NCBI GenBank assembly: GCA_934352055.1
Contig: CAKRJY010000004.1
Coordinates: 1 to 64,000, forward strand
Direction of reading: 5' to 3'
Source: an uncultured Lachnospiraceae bacterium
Lineage (GTDB): Bacteria; Bacillota; Clostridia; Lachnospirales; Lachnospiraceae
Length of the DNA: 64,000 nucleotides
Shown here: positions 7,117 through 16,441 of the stretch, one piece after another
How the letters are laid out: each line of letters opens with the position of its first letter
Position numbering within the stretch: position 1 is the stretch's first letter
Program-made: the position numbers and the translations under genes
Notes under the pieces: model-generated
Database searches by the model: none
What the model saw: only the letters and a program-made list of their open reading frames with translations
What the model was told of the DNA's origin: nothing

Positions 7117-9276
7117 TTATGATCCCTGGTTCTGTTGAATTTTCATCGTCAACTGAATTTTCTTTTTGGCAAGATCTACACTCATCACCTGCACATCTAC
7201 GATATCACCGACACTAACAACCTCCATCGGATGCTTGATGTAACGATCACTCAGCTGTGAAATGTGTACCAGGCCATCCTGATGTACACCGATATCTACA
7301 AAAGCGCCAAAATCAATAACATTACGCACGGTGCCTTTCAAAATCATCCCCGGCGTTAAATCCTTCATTTCCAAAACATCACTGCGCAAAATTGGTTTCG
7401 GCATATCTTCACGCGGATCACGACCCGGTTTTTGCAATTCTTTCACAATGTCCTCTAATGTCATTGCACCAACGCCAAGTTCTTCTGCTAGTTTTTTCAG
7501 GTTACCTGCTTCTTTTGCGATCAGCTTGATACCACCACCGGTAATCTCTGTCACATCATGTCCTAACTTAGACAACAGCTGTTCTGTCACTGCATAACTC
7601 TCCGGATGGACACTTGTCGCATCCAACGGATTCTTTCCTCCACGAATGCGAAGAAATCCTGCACACTGTTCAAATGCTTTTGGTCCAAGTTTTGGCACTT
7701 TCAGCAGTTGTTTCCGTGATGTAAACATGCCATTTTCTTCACGGTACGTTACGATATTTTTTGCAATGGTCTTATTAATACCAGAAACATGCTCCAATAG
7801 AGAAGCAGATGCGGTGTTCAAATCGACGCCCACATTGTTGACGCATGACTCAACGACTCCGGATAATGCTTCATCCAGCTTCTTTTGATTCATATCGTGC
7901 TGGTATTGTCCAACACCAATGGATTTTGGATCAATCTTAACCAATTCCGCCAATGGATCCTGTACACGACGCGCAATCGAAGTTGCACTACGCTGTCCGA
8001 CATCAAATTGCGGGAACTCCTCCGTTGCAAGCTTACTTGCAGAATATACGGATGCACCAGCCTCGTTGGTTATCACATATTGTACCGGAACCGGTATTTC
8101 TTTTAAAAGATCTACAATGATCATTTCTGATTCACGCGATGCTGTACCGTTTCCCACAGAAATCAACGTAACGTGATATTTTGAGATCAGTTTTTTTAGT
8201 ACTGCTTTCGCCTCTGCCACTTTATTTTGTGGTGCTGTAGGAAAAATAACCGTTGTATCAAGCACCTTTCCTGTCGGATCTACGACCGCCAGCTTACATC
8301 CTGTACGGAACGCCGGATCCCAGCCCAATACAACCTGACCGGCAATTGGTGGCTGCATCAAAAGCTGCTGCAGATTTTTACCAAAAACACTGATGGCACC
8401 ATCTTCTGCCTGCTCCGTCAAATGATTCCGGATCTCTCTTTCAATCGCCGGTGCAATCAGACGGTCATAACTATCTTCCATCACGGCTTCTAAAACCGGT
8501 GTTGTATATGGATTATCTCTGACAACAATCTGCTTATGTAAATAGCGCAACACTTCATCACGTGGCGCAACAATCTTAACCGTTAAAATTTTCTCTTTTT
8601 CACCACGATTTAATGCAAGCACACGATGTCCCGGCAGCTTTGAAACTGGTTCGTCAAAATCATAATACATCTCATATACAGATTCTGCCGTTTCATCCTT
8701 TGCCACAGACGTCATATGACCTTTTTTCTCTGTCAGTTCTCGTATGCGCATACGATAATCTGCTTCGTCTGCAATCACCTCTGCAATGATATCCATCGCA
8801 CCAGCAATCGCTTCGTCTACATTTGCAACTTCCTTTCCCTCATTCACATATGCCGTCGCAATCTGTTCTAAAGGTTCTTTTACCTGCTGCATATAAATCA
8901 AATTTGCAAGTGGCTCTAACCCTTTTTCTTTTGCAATGGTTGCTCGTGTACGACGCTTTGGACGGTATGGACGATATAAATCCTCCACAACAACCAGTGT
9001 CTCTGCCGCAACAATCTGTGCACGTAATTCTTCCGTAAGCTTTCCCTGTTCTTCAATACTTGCCAGCACGGACTGCTTCTTATCTTCCAAATTGCGTAAA
9101 TAATTTAAACGATCAAACAAATCACGCAAAATCTCATCGTTGAGTGCACCTGTCGCTTCCTTTCGGTAACGGGCAATAAAGGGAATTGTGTTTCCTTCGT
9201 CAATTAATTTTACTGCAGCATCTACTTGTTTTGGTAGAATCCCCAGTTCTTTTGCAAGTGTTTTATTGATGTCCAT
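7117..9276 (-). CDS. tex: Tex family S1 RNA-binding protein
   Basis: Tex is a large nucleic-acid-binding protein linked to transcription in several bacteria, its exact task still being debated. The 719 residues match the usual length. The helical N-terminal domain includes GNTIPFIARYRKEATG (about 28-43). The YqgF-like domain has VLGWDPAFRTGCKLAVVD (about 318-335). Helix-hairpin-helix elements follow (NTASASLLEHVSGI, about 491-504), and a C-terminal S1 domain has GTVRNVIDFGAFVDIGVH near 645-662. It is cytosolic. The start ATG at 9276 has GGAG upstream. It appears to be monocistronic, between ribU and the HExxH protein. Confidence 0.93.
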   Translation of the reverse strand: MDINKTLAKELGILPKQVDAAVKLIDEGNTIPFIARYRKEATGALNDEILRDLFDRLNYLRNLEDKKQSVLASIEEQGKLTEELRAQIVAAETLVVVEDLYRPYRPKRRTRATIAKEKGLEPLANLIYMQQVKEPLEQIATAYVNEGKEVANVDEAIAGAMDIIAEVIADEADYRMRIRELTEKKGHMTSVAKDETAESVYEMYYDFDEPVSKLPGHRVLALNRGEKEKILTVKIVAPRDEVLRYLHKQIVVRDNPYTTPVLEAVMEDSYDRLIAPAIEREIRNHLTEQAEDGAISVFGKNLQQLLMQPPIAGQVVLGWDPAFRTGCKLAVVDPTGKVLDTTVIFPTAPQNKVAEAKAVLKKLISKYHVTLISVGNGTASRESEMIIVDLLKEIPVPVQYVITNEAGASVYSASKLATEEFPQFDVGQRSATSIARRVQDPLAELVKIDPKSIGVGQYQHDMNQKKLDEALSGVVESCVNNVGVDLNTASASLLEHVSGINKTIAKNIVTYREENGMFTSRKQLLKVPKLGPKAFEQCAGFLRIRGGKNPLDATSVHPESYAVTEQLLSKLGHDVTEITGGGIKLIAKEAGNLKKLAEELGVGAMTLEDIVKELQKPGRDPREDMPKPILRSDVLEMKDLTPGMILKGTVRNVIDFGAFVDIGVHQDGLVHISQLSDRYIKHPMEVVSVGDIVDVQVMSVDLAKKKIQLTMKIQQNQGS

Positions 9277-9334
9277 CTAAGTTACTCCATTTCTATTGAT
9301 TCCTTACGCAAAGCCATCTATCTTTCGCTTTGCT

Positions 9335-9847
9335 TTATACACGATAATCCAGCTTCCCGCCAACCAAGCTGGCCGCATCTGCTGACTTTTGATTTTTACC
9401 ATAGGGATTACTTTCATTGTATCGTATGGTTGTATTTGTTGTACCGCCTGACACATAGGTCCTTCCACATTCCGGACAAACAGATGTATGAATCGACACA
9501 CTGGCATTGATGACCGTACCATTATTTTGCGCTGCCTTTGAATAAGCATTGCTGACATGTTCTCCTTCATGCGCCCGCACTGCGCTTCCTGCCGCTTCTG
9601 GCGAAATATGTGCCGCAGACTTGAAGGATACATTTTCATCAGAGCCATCGATATATTTACGTTCTTTACAGGTCTGACACTCCGCCGGTGTAGATTTATA
9701 CCCCGGCCGTACTCCTGAAGTTTTGTCCTCCTCAAGTATATTTCCCGTAGCATCCACTGCAGGAAATCCCGTATTTTCATAGCCTATAGCACCATATACC
9801 GGCTGGTATGAAGTTGTAAATACAGATCCAATACCACCAATCTGCAT
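9335..9847 (-). CDS. HExxH-containing SprA-like putative metalloprotease
   Basis: The 170-residue protein from ATG at 9847 (GAAGGTG site 6 bases upstream) is chosen over an in-frame ATG at 9916. It has no signal peptide. Four cysteines in two CxxC pairs, CQTCKER (about 57-63) and CPECGRTY (about 122-129), suggest a bound metal. The central VRAHEGEHVSNAYSKA (about 91-106) contains HExxH, as in zincins. The order of a helix with SPEAAGSAV before HExxH and a glycine-rich strand after it recalls the SprA-related family of putative metalloproteases. The family's substrate is unknown. Expressed opposite to the DUF2752 gene, 119 bases away. Confidence 0.7.
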   Translation of the reverse strand: MQIGGIGSVFTTSYQPVYGAIGYENTGFPAVDATGNILEEDKTSGVRPGYKSTPAECQTCKERKYIDGSDENVSFKSAAHISPEAAGSAVRAHEGEHVSNAYSKAAQNNGTVINASVSIHTSVCPECGRTYVSGGTTNTTIRYNESNPYGKNQKSADAASLVGGKLDYRV

Positions 9848-9966
9848 GCAATGCACCTTCTTTCTCCTACTACGGTTCCTATTTGAAAATACTCTGTCAT
9901 AATACTTTACAATCATCCCTCACATCGCTTATAGTAACGCTAGTATATCTTTTGTGTGAGGTCAGA

Positions 9967-10302
9967 ATGAACGTGATTGTAAAACTATTAGAAAACTATA
10001 TGTATAACGCACCCAAGTGCCTTTTTCACTTAGTAACCGGCTGGTACTGTCCGGGTTGCGGTGGAACGCGCGCCCTTTATTTATTTCTCACGGGGCATTG
10101 GATTTTATCTTTCTGTTTCCATCCACTTGTGCTATATACCTTTTTCGCCTTTGTTTATATAGGCATACGCAAAATCTGCAATCACAAGTACCACCCAGGT
10201 GCACACCTTCTTTGGGGTGCACTCGTATTGGTTCTCGCTAACTTTATCATCAAAAACGTATGCCTTTTCTTTCACATCGACCTGTTGCAAATACTCTTAT
10301 AA
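9967..10302 (+). CDS. DUF2752 small membrane protein
   Basis: A 111-residue protein starting at ATG 9967 (GTGAGG site just upstream); the open frame extends 28 codons further 5' but without a ribosome site. The family signature CPGCGGTRALYLFLTGHW (about 24-41) is clear, with three hydrophobic segments after it. DUF2752 proteins are widespread and of unknown function. The CPxCGxTR motif at the membrane face has been suggested to bind metal or thiols, which cannot be judged here. It is one of the few plus-strand genes in this half and converges with the flavoprotein gene 3 bases downstream. Confidence 0.85.
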   Translation: MNVIVKLLENYMYNAPKCLFHLVTGWYCPGCGGTRALYLFLTGHWILSFCFHPLVLYTFFAFVYIGIRKICNHKYHPGAHLLWGALVLVLANFIIKNVCLFFHIDLLQILL

Positions 10303-10305
10303 CGT

Positions 10306-11685
10306 TTATAAGCACTGTGTAATCTCTCTTGCCACATACACACCACTCGCAGATGCATGGGAAAGAGAATGGGTTATGCCACTTCCATCACCGATCACAT
10401 AAAGTCCTTTATAATTCGACTGCAAATGTTCATCCACTTCTACTTCCATATTGTAGAATTTCACTTCCACACCATATAAAAGCGTATCATCATTCGCTGT
10501 TCCCGGCGCAATCTTGTCCAAGGCATAAATCATTTCCACAATACCATCCAAGATACGTTTTGGAAGCACCAGACTCAAATCGCCCGGTGTCGCATTGAGT
10601 GTCGGCGTCACAAACGATTCTTCAATACGTTTCTTCGTTGAACGCTGTCCACGAATCAAATCGCCAAAGCGCTGTACGATAACACCACCGCCAAGCATAT
10701 TTGAAAGTCTTGCAATGGATTCGCCATAGCCATTGGAATCTTTAAATGGTTCTGAAAAATGTTTCGCTACCAAAAGGGCAAAGTTGGTATTCTCCGTCTG
10801 TTTTTCCGGATCTTCATAACTATGTCCATTTACCGTAATAATTCCATTCGTGTTTTCATTTACCACAGCCCCCTTCGGATTCATGCAGAATGTACGCACT
10901 TTATCTTCGTATTTCTGCGTACGGTAAACAATCTTGCTTTCATACAATTCATCTGTCAAATGTGAAAAAATCTCTGCCGGTAACTCTACGCGCACACCGA
11001 TATCCACACGATTCGAATTGGTCGGAATAGCAAGCTCCTTGCACACCTTTTCCATCCATTTGCTTCCGCTTCGTCCTACAGAAACAATACACTGCTTGCA
11101 TGTATATGTATCGTTTTTAGTATGAATGCAGTAACCTTCTTCTCCACCACCAAGCACTTCTACCGATTCTACCGGCGTATCAAAATAGAAGGTGACTTTA
11201 TCTTTCAGATATTCATAAAGGTTTTCCAATACAACATAGTTGATATCTGTTCCCAAATGACGCACCGATGCATTCAGCAAATGCAAATCATTTTGCATAC
11301 ACTGCTTTTTGAAACGGCTGCCAGCTGTAGAATACAATTTGGTTCCTTCTCCACCATATGCAAGATTGATTTCGTCTACATAACGCATCAGATTGATAGC
11401 TTCTTTTTTGCCAATATATTCATATAAAGTTCCGCCAAAGTCATTGGTGATATTATATTTTCCATCAGAAAATGCACCCGCTCCTCCAAAACCACTCATA
11501 ATAGAACAGGTTGGGCAGCCAATACAGCTTTTGATTTTATCTCCATCTATCGGGCATTTTCTTCCAGCGAGTGCATGGCCTGCTTCAAATACAGCCACGC
11601 GCAGTTCTGCGTTCTGCTTCATTAATTCATAGGCAGAAAAAATCCCTCCCGGACCTGCTCCAATAATCAACACATCGTAATCCAT
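10306..11685 (-). CDS. FAD-dependent dehydrogenase of the COG2509 type
   Basis: A 459-residue flavoprotein. The dinucleotide-binding motif DVLIIGAGPGGIFSAYEL is at 3-20. A cysteine cluster CPIDGDKIKSCIGCPTC (about 45-61) and GGAGAFSDGKYN follow. The C-terminal FAD motif is YVIGDGSGITHSLSHAS near 435. These together mark the uncharacterised FAD dehydrogenase group related to aminoacetone oxidase and BaiN-like proteins. The substrate is unknown. ATG 11685 is preferred (GGGAG 6 bases upstream) over 11715. The four cysteines could hold an iron-sulphur cluster, which is inference. Confidence 0.82.
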   Translation of the reverse strand: MDYDVLIIGAGPGGIFSAYELMKQNAELRVAVFEAGHALAGRKCPIDGDKIKSCIGCPTCSIMSGFGGAGAFSDGKYNITNDFGGTLYEYIGKKEAINLMRYVDEINLAYGGEGTKLYSTAGSRFKKQCMQNDLHLLNASVRHLGTDINYVVLENLYEYLKDKVTFYFDTPVESVEVLGGGEEGYCIHTKNDTYTCKQCIVSVGRSGSKWMEKVCKELAIPTNSNRVDIGVRVELPAEIFSHLTDELYESKIVYRTQKYEDKVRTFCMNPKGAVVNENTNGIITVNGHSYEDPEKQTENTNFALLVAKHFSEPFKDSNGYGESIARLSNMLGGGVIVQRFGDLIRGQRSTKKRIEESFVTPTLNATPGDLSLVLPKRILDGIVEMIYALDKIAPGTANDDTLLYGVEVKFYNMEVEVDEHLQSNYKGLYVIGDGSGITHSLSHASASGVYVAREITQCL

Positions 11686-11778
11686 ACTTTCTCCCATCCG
11701 CCGTTTTCCAATCAACGGCCGCTTTTTTTCATTTATATCATAACATAGATTCTTCTATCCCGCTACAAAATGACATAA

Positions 11779-11812
11779 GAAAAAGGAGATGTCCTTGCCT
11801 GACATCTCCCTT
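11779..11812 (-). terminator. Terminator of glpK
   Basis: Minus strand: GGAGATGTC, 7-base loop, GACATCTCC, then CTTTTTCTT. A perfect 9-bp stem 21 bases after the glpK stop. Confidence 0.88.
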
Positions 11813-11832
11813 AAGTCTTTTCCATTTATATT

Positions 11833-13344
11833 TTATTCTTCGTCTTCCTCTTCCTGACGAGCCCAGCCGAACGCATATTTTACAGCCTTATTCCAGCCTT
11901 TACGTTTTGCTTCTCTTTCTTCCGGCTCAATCGATGGAATAAATACGCGGTCATACTGCACATTCTTCATAACTTCTTCCTTGCTCTCCCAGTATCCTAC
12001 AGCAAGTCCGGCAAGATAAGCCGCACCAAGAGCTGTTGATTCTACGCAAGCAGGACGATTTACCGGTTTATCCAGCATATCTGCCTGGAACTGCATCAAG
12101 AAATCGTTTGCACTGGCACCACCATCGACATTTAATGTACGAAGATCTGTCTTCGCATCTGCCTTCATAGCATCGATGACATCGCATACCTGATATGCGA
12201 TAGACTCCAAAGTGGCACGGATGATATGGTTTTTATTTGTTCCTCTCGTAATACCAACAATGGTTCCTCTGGCATACTGATCCCAGTGTGGTGCTCCCAA
12301 ACCGGTAAATGCCGGAACTACATAAGTACCATGTGTACCCTTTGCTTTCTTTGCCATGTATTCAGAATCTTCAGCAGAATCGATCAGTTTCATACCATCT
12401 CGCAACCACTGAATAGCGGCTCCTGCTACGAAGATAGAACCTTCTAAGGCATAATTTACTTTGCCGTCTAAGCCCCATGCAATTGTTGTAACCAATCCAT
12501 TTTGGGAAAATACAGGCTTTTCTCCTGTATTCATAAGTAAGAAGCATCCTGTACCATATGTATTCTTTGCTTCTCCTTCTGTAAAACAGGTCTGTCCAAA
12601 CAGTGCTGCCTGCTGATCTCCGGCTGCTCCGGCAATCGGAATCTCTGCACCAAAGAAGCTTGGATCTGCCATACCGTATATACAGCTGGAAGGCTTTGCT
12701 TCCGGTAACATACTGCGTGGAATGTCTAATTCCTTTAAGATGTCCTCATCCCACTCTAATGTGTTGATATTAAAAAGCATCGTTCTGGAAGCATTGGAGT
12801 AGTCTGTTACATGCACTTCTCCCTTTGTCAGCTTCCAAATCAGCCATGTCTCAACGGTTCCAAACAAAAGATCCCCAGCTTCTGCTTTTTCCCTCGCACC
12901 ATCTACGTTCTCCAAAATCCAGCGAATCTTTGTTGCTGAAAAATATGCATCAATCATCAGACCTGTCTTGGAACGAATCATATCTTCCAGACCTCTTGCT
13001 TTTAATTCGTCTGCATACTCAGAAGTACGACGACACTGCCATACGATGGCATGGTAAATCGGTTCTCCCGTATTTTTGTCCCAGACAATAACAGTCTCTC
13101 TCTGGTTTGTAATACCGATACCGGCAATATCATCTGCGGTTGCACCGATTTTTGACATTGCTTCTACGGCTACACCAAGCTGTGTAGACCAGATTTCATT
13201 GGCGTCGTGTTCCACCCATCCCGGATTCGGGAAGATCTGACGAAACTCCTTCTGCGCCATACTACAAATGTTCCCCTCATGATCAAATAGAATACAGCGA
13301 TTGCTTGTTGTCCCTGCATCCAATGCCATAATGTATTTTGGCAT
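11833..13344 (-). CDS. glpK: Glycerol kinase
   Basis: Phosphorylates glycerol to glycerol 3-phosphate with ATP in the cytosol. Begins MPKYIMALDAGTTSNRCI at ATG 13344 and has 503 residues, the normal length; a longer frame upstream overlaps the promoter and is not used. The FGGY-family signatures GTVETWLIWKLTKG (about 160-173) and GGASANDFLMQFQADML (about 408-424) are present. The acidic tail EEEDEE is a small local feature. No glpF or glpO neighbour is visible. In Gram-positive bacteria GlpK is usually activated by HPr(His-P). Whether the activating histidine loop is kept was not resolved. Confidence 0.95.
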   Translation of the reverse strand: MPKYIMALDAGTTSNRCILFDHEGNICSMAQKEFRQIFPNPGWVEHDANEIWSTQLGVAVEAMSKIGATADDIAGIGITNQRETVIVWDKNTGEPIYHAIVWQCRRTSEYADELKARGLEDMIRSKTGLMIDAYFSATKIRWILENVDGAREKAEAGDLLFGTVETWLIWKLTKGEVHVTDYSNASRTMLFNINTLEWDEDILKELDIPRSMLPEAKPSSCIYGMADPSFFGAEIPIAGAAGDQQAALFGQTCFTEGEAKNTYGTGCFLLMNTGEKPVFSQNGLVTTIAWGLDGKVNYALEGSIFVAGAAIQWLRDGMKLIDSAEDSEYMAKKAKGTHGTYVVPAFTGLGAPHWDQYARGTIVGITRGTNKNHIIRATLESIAYQVCDVIDAMKADAKTDLRTLNVDGGASANDFLMQFQADMLDKPVNRPACVESTALGAAYLAGLAVGYWESKEEVMKNVQYDRVFIPSIEPEEREAKRKGWNKAVKYAFGWARQEEEDEE

Positions 13345-13399
13345 AATAAAAACCCCCTTATACTTTAAAAAAATCGAAACCAATAATGATTCTGACACT

Positions 13400-13428
13400 A
13401 TTATAAAAAATCCCCCATGATTTTTCAA
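13400..13428 (-). promoter_or_regulatory. Promoter of glpK
   Basis: Minus strand: TTGAAA (13428-13423), 17-base spacer, TATAAT (13405-13400). It lies 56 bases upstream of the ATG; an AAGGGGG ribosome site is in between. Confidence 0.82.
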
Positions 13429-13486
13429 TAAAGTTTCCGCGATTTCTTATTCTTCCACGGATGGTCAGAATGTGTCCATTTTTGTA

Positions 13487-14683
13487 TTATACCAGACGAA
13501 TCATCTGGCGGATTCCACCAAGCGCTGCCGCTTTCGTCGCATATTCTGATTCCTTCATTTCCTCTGTTACAAAACCAATCTCATCATCAAGACCAATTTC
13601 GATAAATTCTACTTTACCAAAGACAGTTTCAATCTCTGCTTCCGTTGCAGTAGAACGCACAAAGAAACGATTCTTCTGTTCCATCGGATCTGCCAAAACA
13701 AGCTTTTCCTTTTCCCACTCCAGATAGATATTTTTGTCAATGTGCTTTGCAATTGCTACCATATCGCCCACAACAGCACTTGCTGTCGGTAATTTTCCAG
13801 CTCCGCTTCCGTAAAACATACCATCGCCAAGCATATTGCCATGTACAAAAATAGCATTAAATACATCATGTACATTATAAAGCGGATGTTCCGGTGAAAG
13901 CAAAAATGGTGCTACTCTTGCCACATAGCTGTCTCCCTGTGCCTTACTGGTTGCAAGCAATTTGATGGCTCTTCCCATCTTTTGCGCATATTTCATATCT
14001 GTTGATGTAATATGTGTAATACCCTCTGTTGGGATATCTTTATAGTCTACCTGTCTGCCACAAATCAAGGATGTCAAAATAGCAATTTTACGACAGGCAT
14101 CATAACCTTCGATATCAGCAGTTGGATCTTTTTCAGCATAACCCTTATCCTGTGCGTCTTTTAACACATCATCAAAGTCTAGACCTTCCTGCGTCATCTT
14201 CGTCATCATATAGTTTGTGGTTCCATTGACAATACCTGTGATTTCTTCAATCACATCCCCTGTCAGACAAGAAGTCAACGGACGGATAATCGGAATACCA
14301 CCGCCTACGGATGCTTCAAACAGGAAATTCACTTTATGGTTGCGCGCAATTTCAATCAATTCTGCACCCTTGTCAGCAACCAATGCTTTGTTGGATGTCG
14401 TAACGTGTTTACCGGCTTCTAACATTGCCTTAACAAACGTATAGGCAGGTTCCACGCCACCCATAGTCTCTACTACGATAGAGACTTCCGGATCTTCCAC
14501 AATCGTCATATAATCATGCACAATCTTGTCCGCAATCGGATCTCCTTCAAAGTCTCGCAAGTCAAGCACATACTTCAGTTCTAACGGTTCCCCGCAGCGC
14601 TTTGCAATAACCTCTTTGTTTACATCTAAAATCTCCGCAACACCAGAACCGATTGTTCCGTATCCCATAATTGCTACTTTCAT
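13487..14683 (-). CDS. hom: Homoserine dehydrogenase
   Basis: Reduces aspartate semialdehyde to homoserine, the branch towards threonine and methionine. It is 398 residues long. The NAD(P) motif GYGTIGSGVAEIL is at 7-19, and the catalytic-region sequence GYAEKDPTADIEGYDACRK is near 207-225. The family in Firmicutes usually has about 430 residues with a full C-terminal ACT domain. Here the C-terminal 60 residues, from NRFFVRST onward, look shortened. The upstream gene, 4 bases away, is a free ACT-domain protein, so the two may share control. Cotranscribed from the promoter at 15184-15213. Confidence 0.93.
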   Translation of the reverse strand: MKVAIMGYGTIGSGVAEILDVNKEVIAKRCGEPLELKYVLDLRDFEGDPIADKIVHDYMTIVEDPEVSIVVETMGGVEPAYTFVKAMLEAGKHVTTSNKALVADKGAELIEIARNHKVNFLFEASVGGGIPIIRPLTSCLTGDVIEEITGIVNGTTNYMMTKMTQEGLDFDDVLKDAQDKGYAEKDPTADIEGYDACRKIAILTSLICGRQVDYKDIPTEGITHITSTDMKYAQKMGRAIKLLATSKAQGDSYVARVAPFLLSPEHPLYNVHDVFNAIFVHGNMLGDGMFYGSGAGKLPTASAVVGDMVAIAKHIDKNIYLEWEKEKLVLADPMEQKNRFFVRSTATEAEIETVFGKVEFIEIGLDDEIGFVTEEMKESEYATKAAALGGIRQMIRLV

Positions 14684-14687
14684 CTGA

Positions 14688-15131
14688 TCACTCCCTAGCT
14701 AATATTTTTACGTATTGAATTCCCGGTGTATGTTCCATGACTTCAACCATGTCAGAAACATCCCCCGTCTCTGGCAACACATCAACCGAAAGCGTCAACG
14801 ACGCAATGCCATTGACCGGTATACTCTGATGGATCGTCAGAATATTGGCGTGATATCGTGCCACCGTCTGTAAGATCTCGGATAAAATACCCGGTTCATC
14901 TTCCATTTGTATCACCATGGTAATGGTTTTTCCTCGGACATTATCATGAAATGGGAAAATGTCGTCTTTATACTTGTAAAATGAGCTCCGGCTGATTCCC
15001 ACACGATCCGTCGCCTCCTGTACAGAAATGCAACGTCCTGATTCAATCAGTCTTTTTGCTTCTACCACTTTGCGGAGCACTTCCGGCACCGCCTTTTCCT
15101 TTAAAACAAAATAAGTAGTCTTCTCTGACAT
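14688..15131 (-). CDS. UPF0735 ACT domain-containing protein (PheB-like)
   Basis: A 147-residue protein from ATG 15131 (AGGGGAGG site). The N-terminal half has a helix-turn-helix-like region, SVQEATDRVGISRSSFYKYK (about 34-53). The C-terminal half is an ACT domain, with MEDEPGILSEILQTVARYHA near 74-93, that usually binds amino acids. The family is known from the B. subtilis pheB locus, but no reaction has been proven; it is not a chorismate mutase by sequence. It is the first gene of an operon with hom, which suggests amino-acid-responsive control of homoserine synthesis (inference). Confidence 0.87.
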   Translation of the reverse strand: MSEKTTYFVLKEKAVPEVLRKVVEAKRLIESGRCISVQEATDRVGISRSSFYKYKDDIFPFHDNVRGKTITMVIQMEDEPGILSEILQTVARYHANILTIHQSIPVNGIASLTLSVDVLPETGDVSDMVEVMEHTPGIQYVKILARE

Positions 15132-15183
15132 GTTTCCTCCCCTGAGTGTCTTTGATACAAACACAATTGTTCTCACTCGAAAG

Positions 15184-15213
15184 ATAATACCATAAGAAGA
15201 CTACTTAAATCAA
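15184..15213 (-). promoter_or_regulatory. Promoter of the ACT protein-hom operon
   Basis: Minus strand: TTGATT (15213-15208), 18-base spacer, TATTAT (15189-15184). It sits between the prfB stop at 15219 and the ACT gene start at 15131. Confidence 0.65.
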
Positions 15214-15218
15214 GCTTT

Positions 15219-16353
15219 TTATGAATCCTGCGCATGACGATCCGGACATCCGAGAGAACACCATTTTAAATAAGCGTTCATAAATGGCGTAATTTCGCCA
15301 TCTAGCACGGCATCCACATTACCGGTTTCCTCCCCGGTACGCAAATCTTTTACCATAGTATACGGTTGTAATACATAAGAGCGGATCTGATTGCCCCAGC
15401 CGATATCTGTAACTTCGCCACGAATTCCCTGTGCCTCGCGCTCCTGCTCTTCTTTTTGCAGCAAATACAGCTTTGCTTTCAACATCTGCATTGCTTTGTC
15501 TTTGTTCATATGCTGTGAACGTTCATTCTGGCATTGCACCACAATACCTGTCGGATAGTGCGTGATACGGATTGCTGAGGATGTTTTATTAATATGCTGT
15601 CCGCCGGCACCGCTGGATCGATAGGTATCAATCCGGATATCATCATCGTTGATTTCAACTTCAACATTATCATCCAATTCCGGCATAACATCACAAGACG
15701 CAAACGATGTCTGTCGTTTGCCTGCTGCATTAAATGGCGAAATTCGAACAAGGCGATGCACGCCCTTTTCTGACTTCAGATAACCATAGGCATTGGAACC
15801 GTTCACCTGAAATGTTACGGATTTGATTCCCGCCTCATCGCCATCCAGATAATCAAGCACTTCTACCTCATACCCACGGCTTGCTGCCCATCTGGTGTAC
15901 ATACGATAGAGCATCGATACCCAGTCACAACTTTCGGTTCCGCCTGCGCCCGCATGCAAGGAAACAATGGCATTTCTGTCATCATACTCATCCGATAACA
16001 GTGTTTTCATGCGCAAATCTTCCAATGCTCCATCAAATTCCTGTAATAAAGATTCAATTTCCGGTAATAACTCCGGATCATTTTCCTCATATCCCAGCGT
16101 AATGTAGGTTTCTATTTCTTCTTTCAATTCCTGTAAATGAGAAAAAACACTTACATCATCTTTTAAACTCTTTAATTCTTTCATTTTGGCAGTGGACTGT
16201 GCTGCATCATTCCAAAAGTCCGCTGCTTCCATTTCTCTTTCTAATTCTTCGATACGCTTTGACTTGTTAGCCAGGTCAAAGTGAATCCCTCACTTCCTGT
16301 AGTGGAGATTCGTACGCTTGCAGCTGCTGTTTATAAGCGTCAAGTTCTACCAC
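15219..16353 (-). CDS. prfB: Peptide chain release factor 2, with programmed +1 frameshift
   Basis: RF2 recognises UGA and UAA stops and frees the finished protein on the ribosome. Translation starts at GTG 16353 (AGAGGTG site 6 bases upstream). It reads 25 codons ending EVRDSL, then meets TGA at 16278-16276 in the context CTT-TGA-C. A +1 slip gives DLANKSKRIEELE and runs on to 15219, for about 363 residues. An upstream AGGG can act as the internal Shine-Dalgarno stimulus. The peptide-release motif in RSSGAGGQHINKTSSA and the SPFNAAGKRQTSF region are intact. This is the classic RF2 autoregulation: low RF2 favours the slip. The gene would look split if the frameshift were ignored. Confidence 0.96.
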
Positions 16354-16441
16354 AGTATTCACCTCTTTCATTTTTATATTAAATCAACGCATGTGATAAA
16401 CACATGTGCTTTTTCCTGCTTCCCTTGTGTAAAAGCAGATT

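Noticed and set aside
9304..9780. 158-residue minus-strand frame overlapping the HExxH protein
   Set aside because: Arg/Met/Gln-rich shadow frame; the HExxH frame has clear motifs and a better start.
16378..16425. ACATGTG/CACATGC hairpin after the S41 protease gene as its terminator
   Set aside because: The T-run lies on the plus-strand side only, with no plus-strand gene to serve; may be bidirectional at best.
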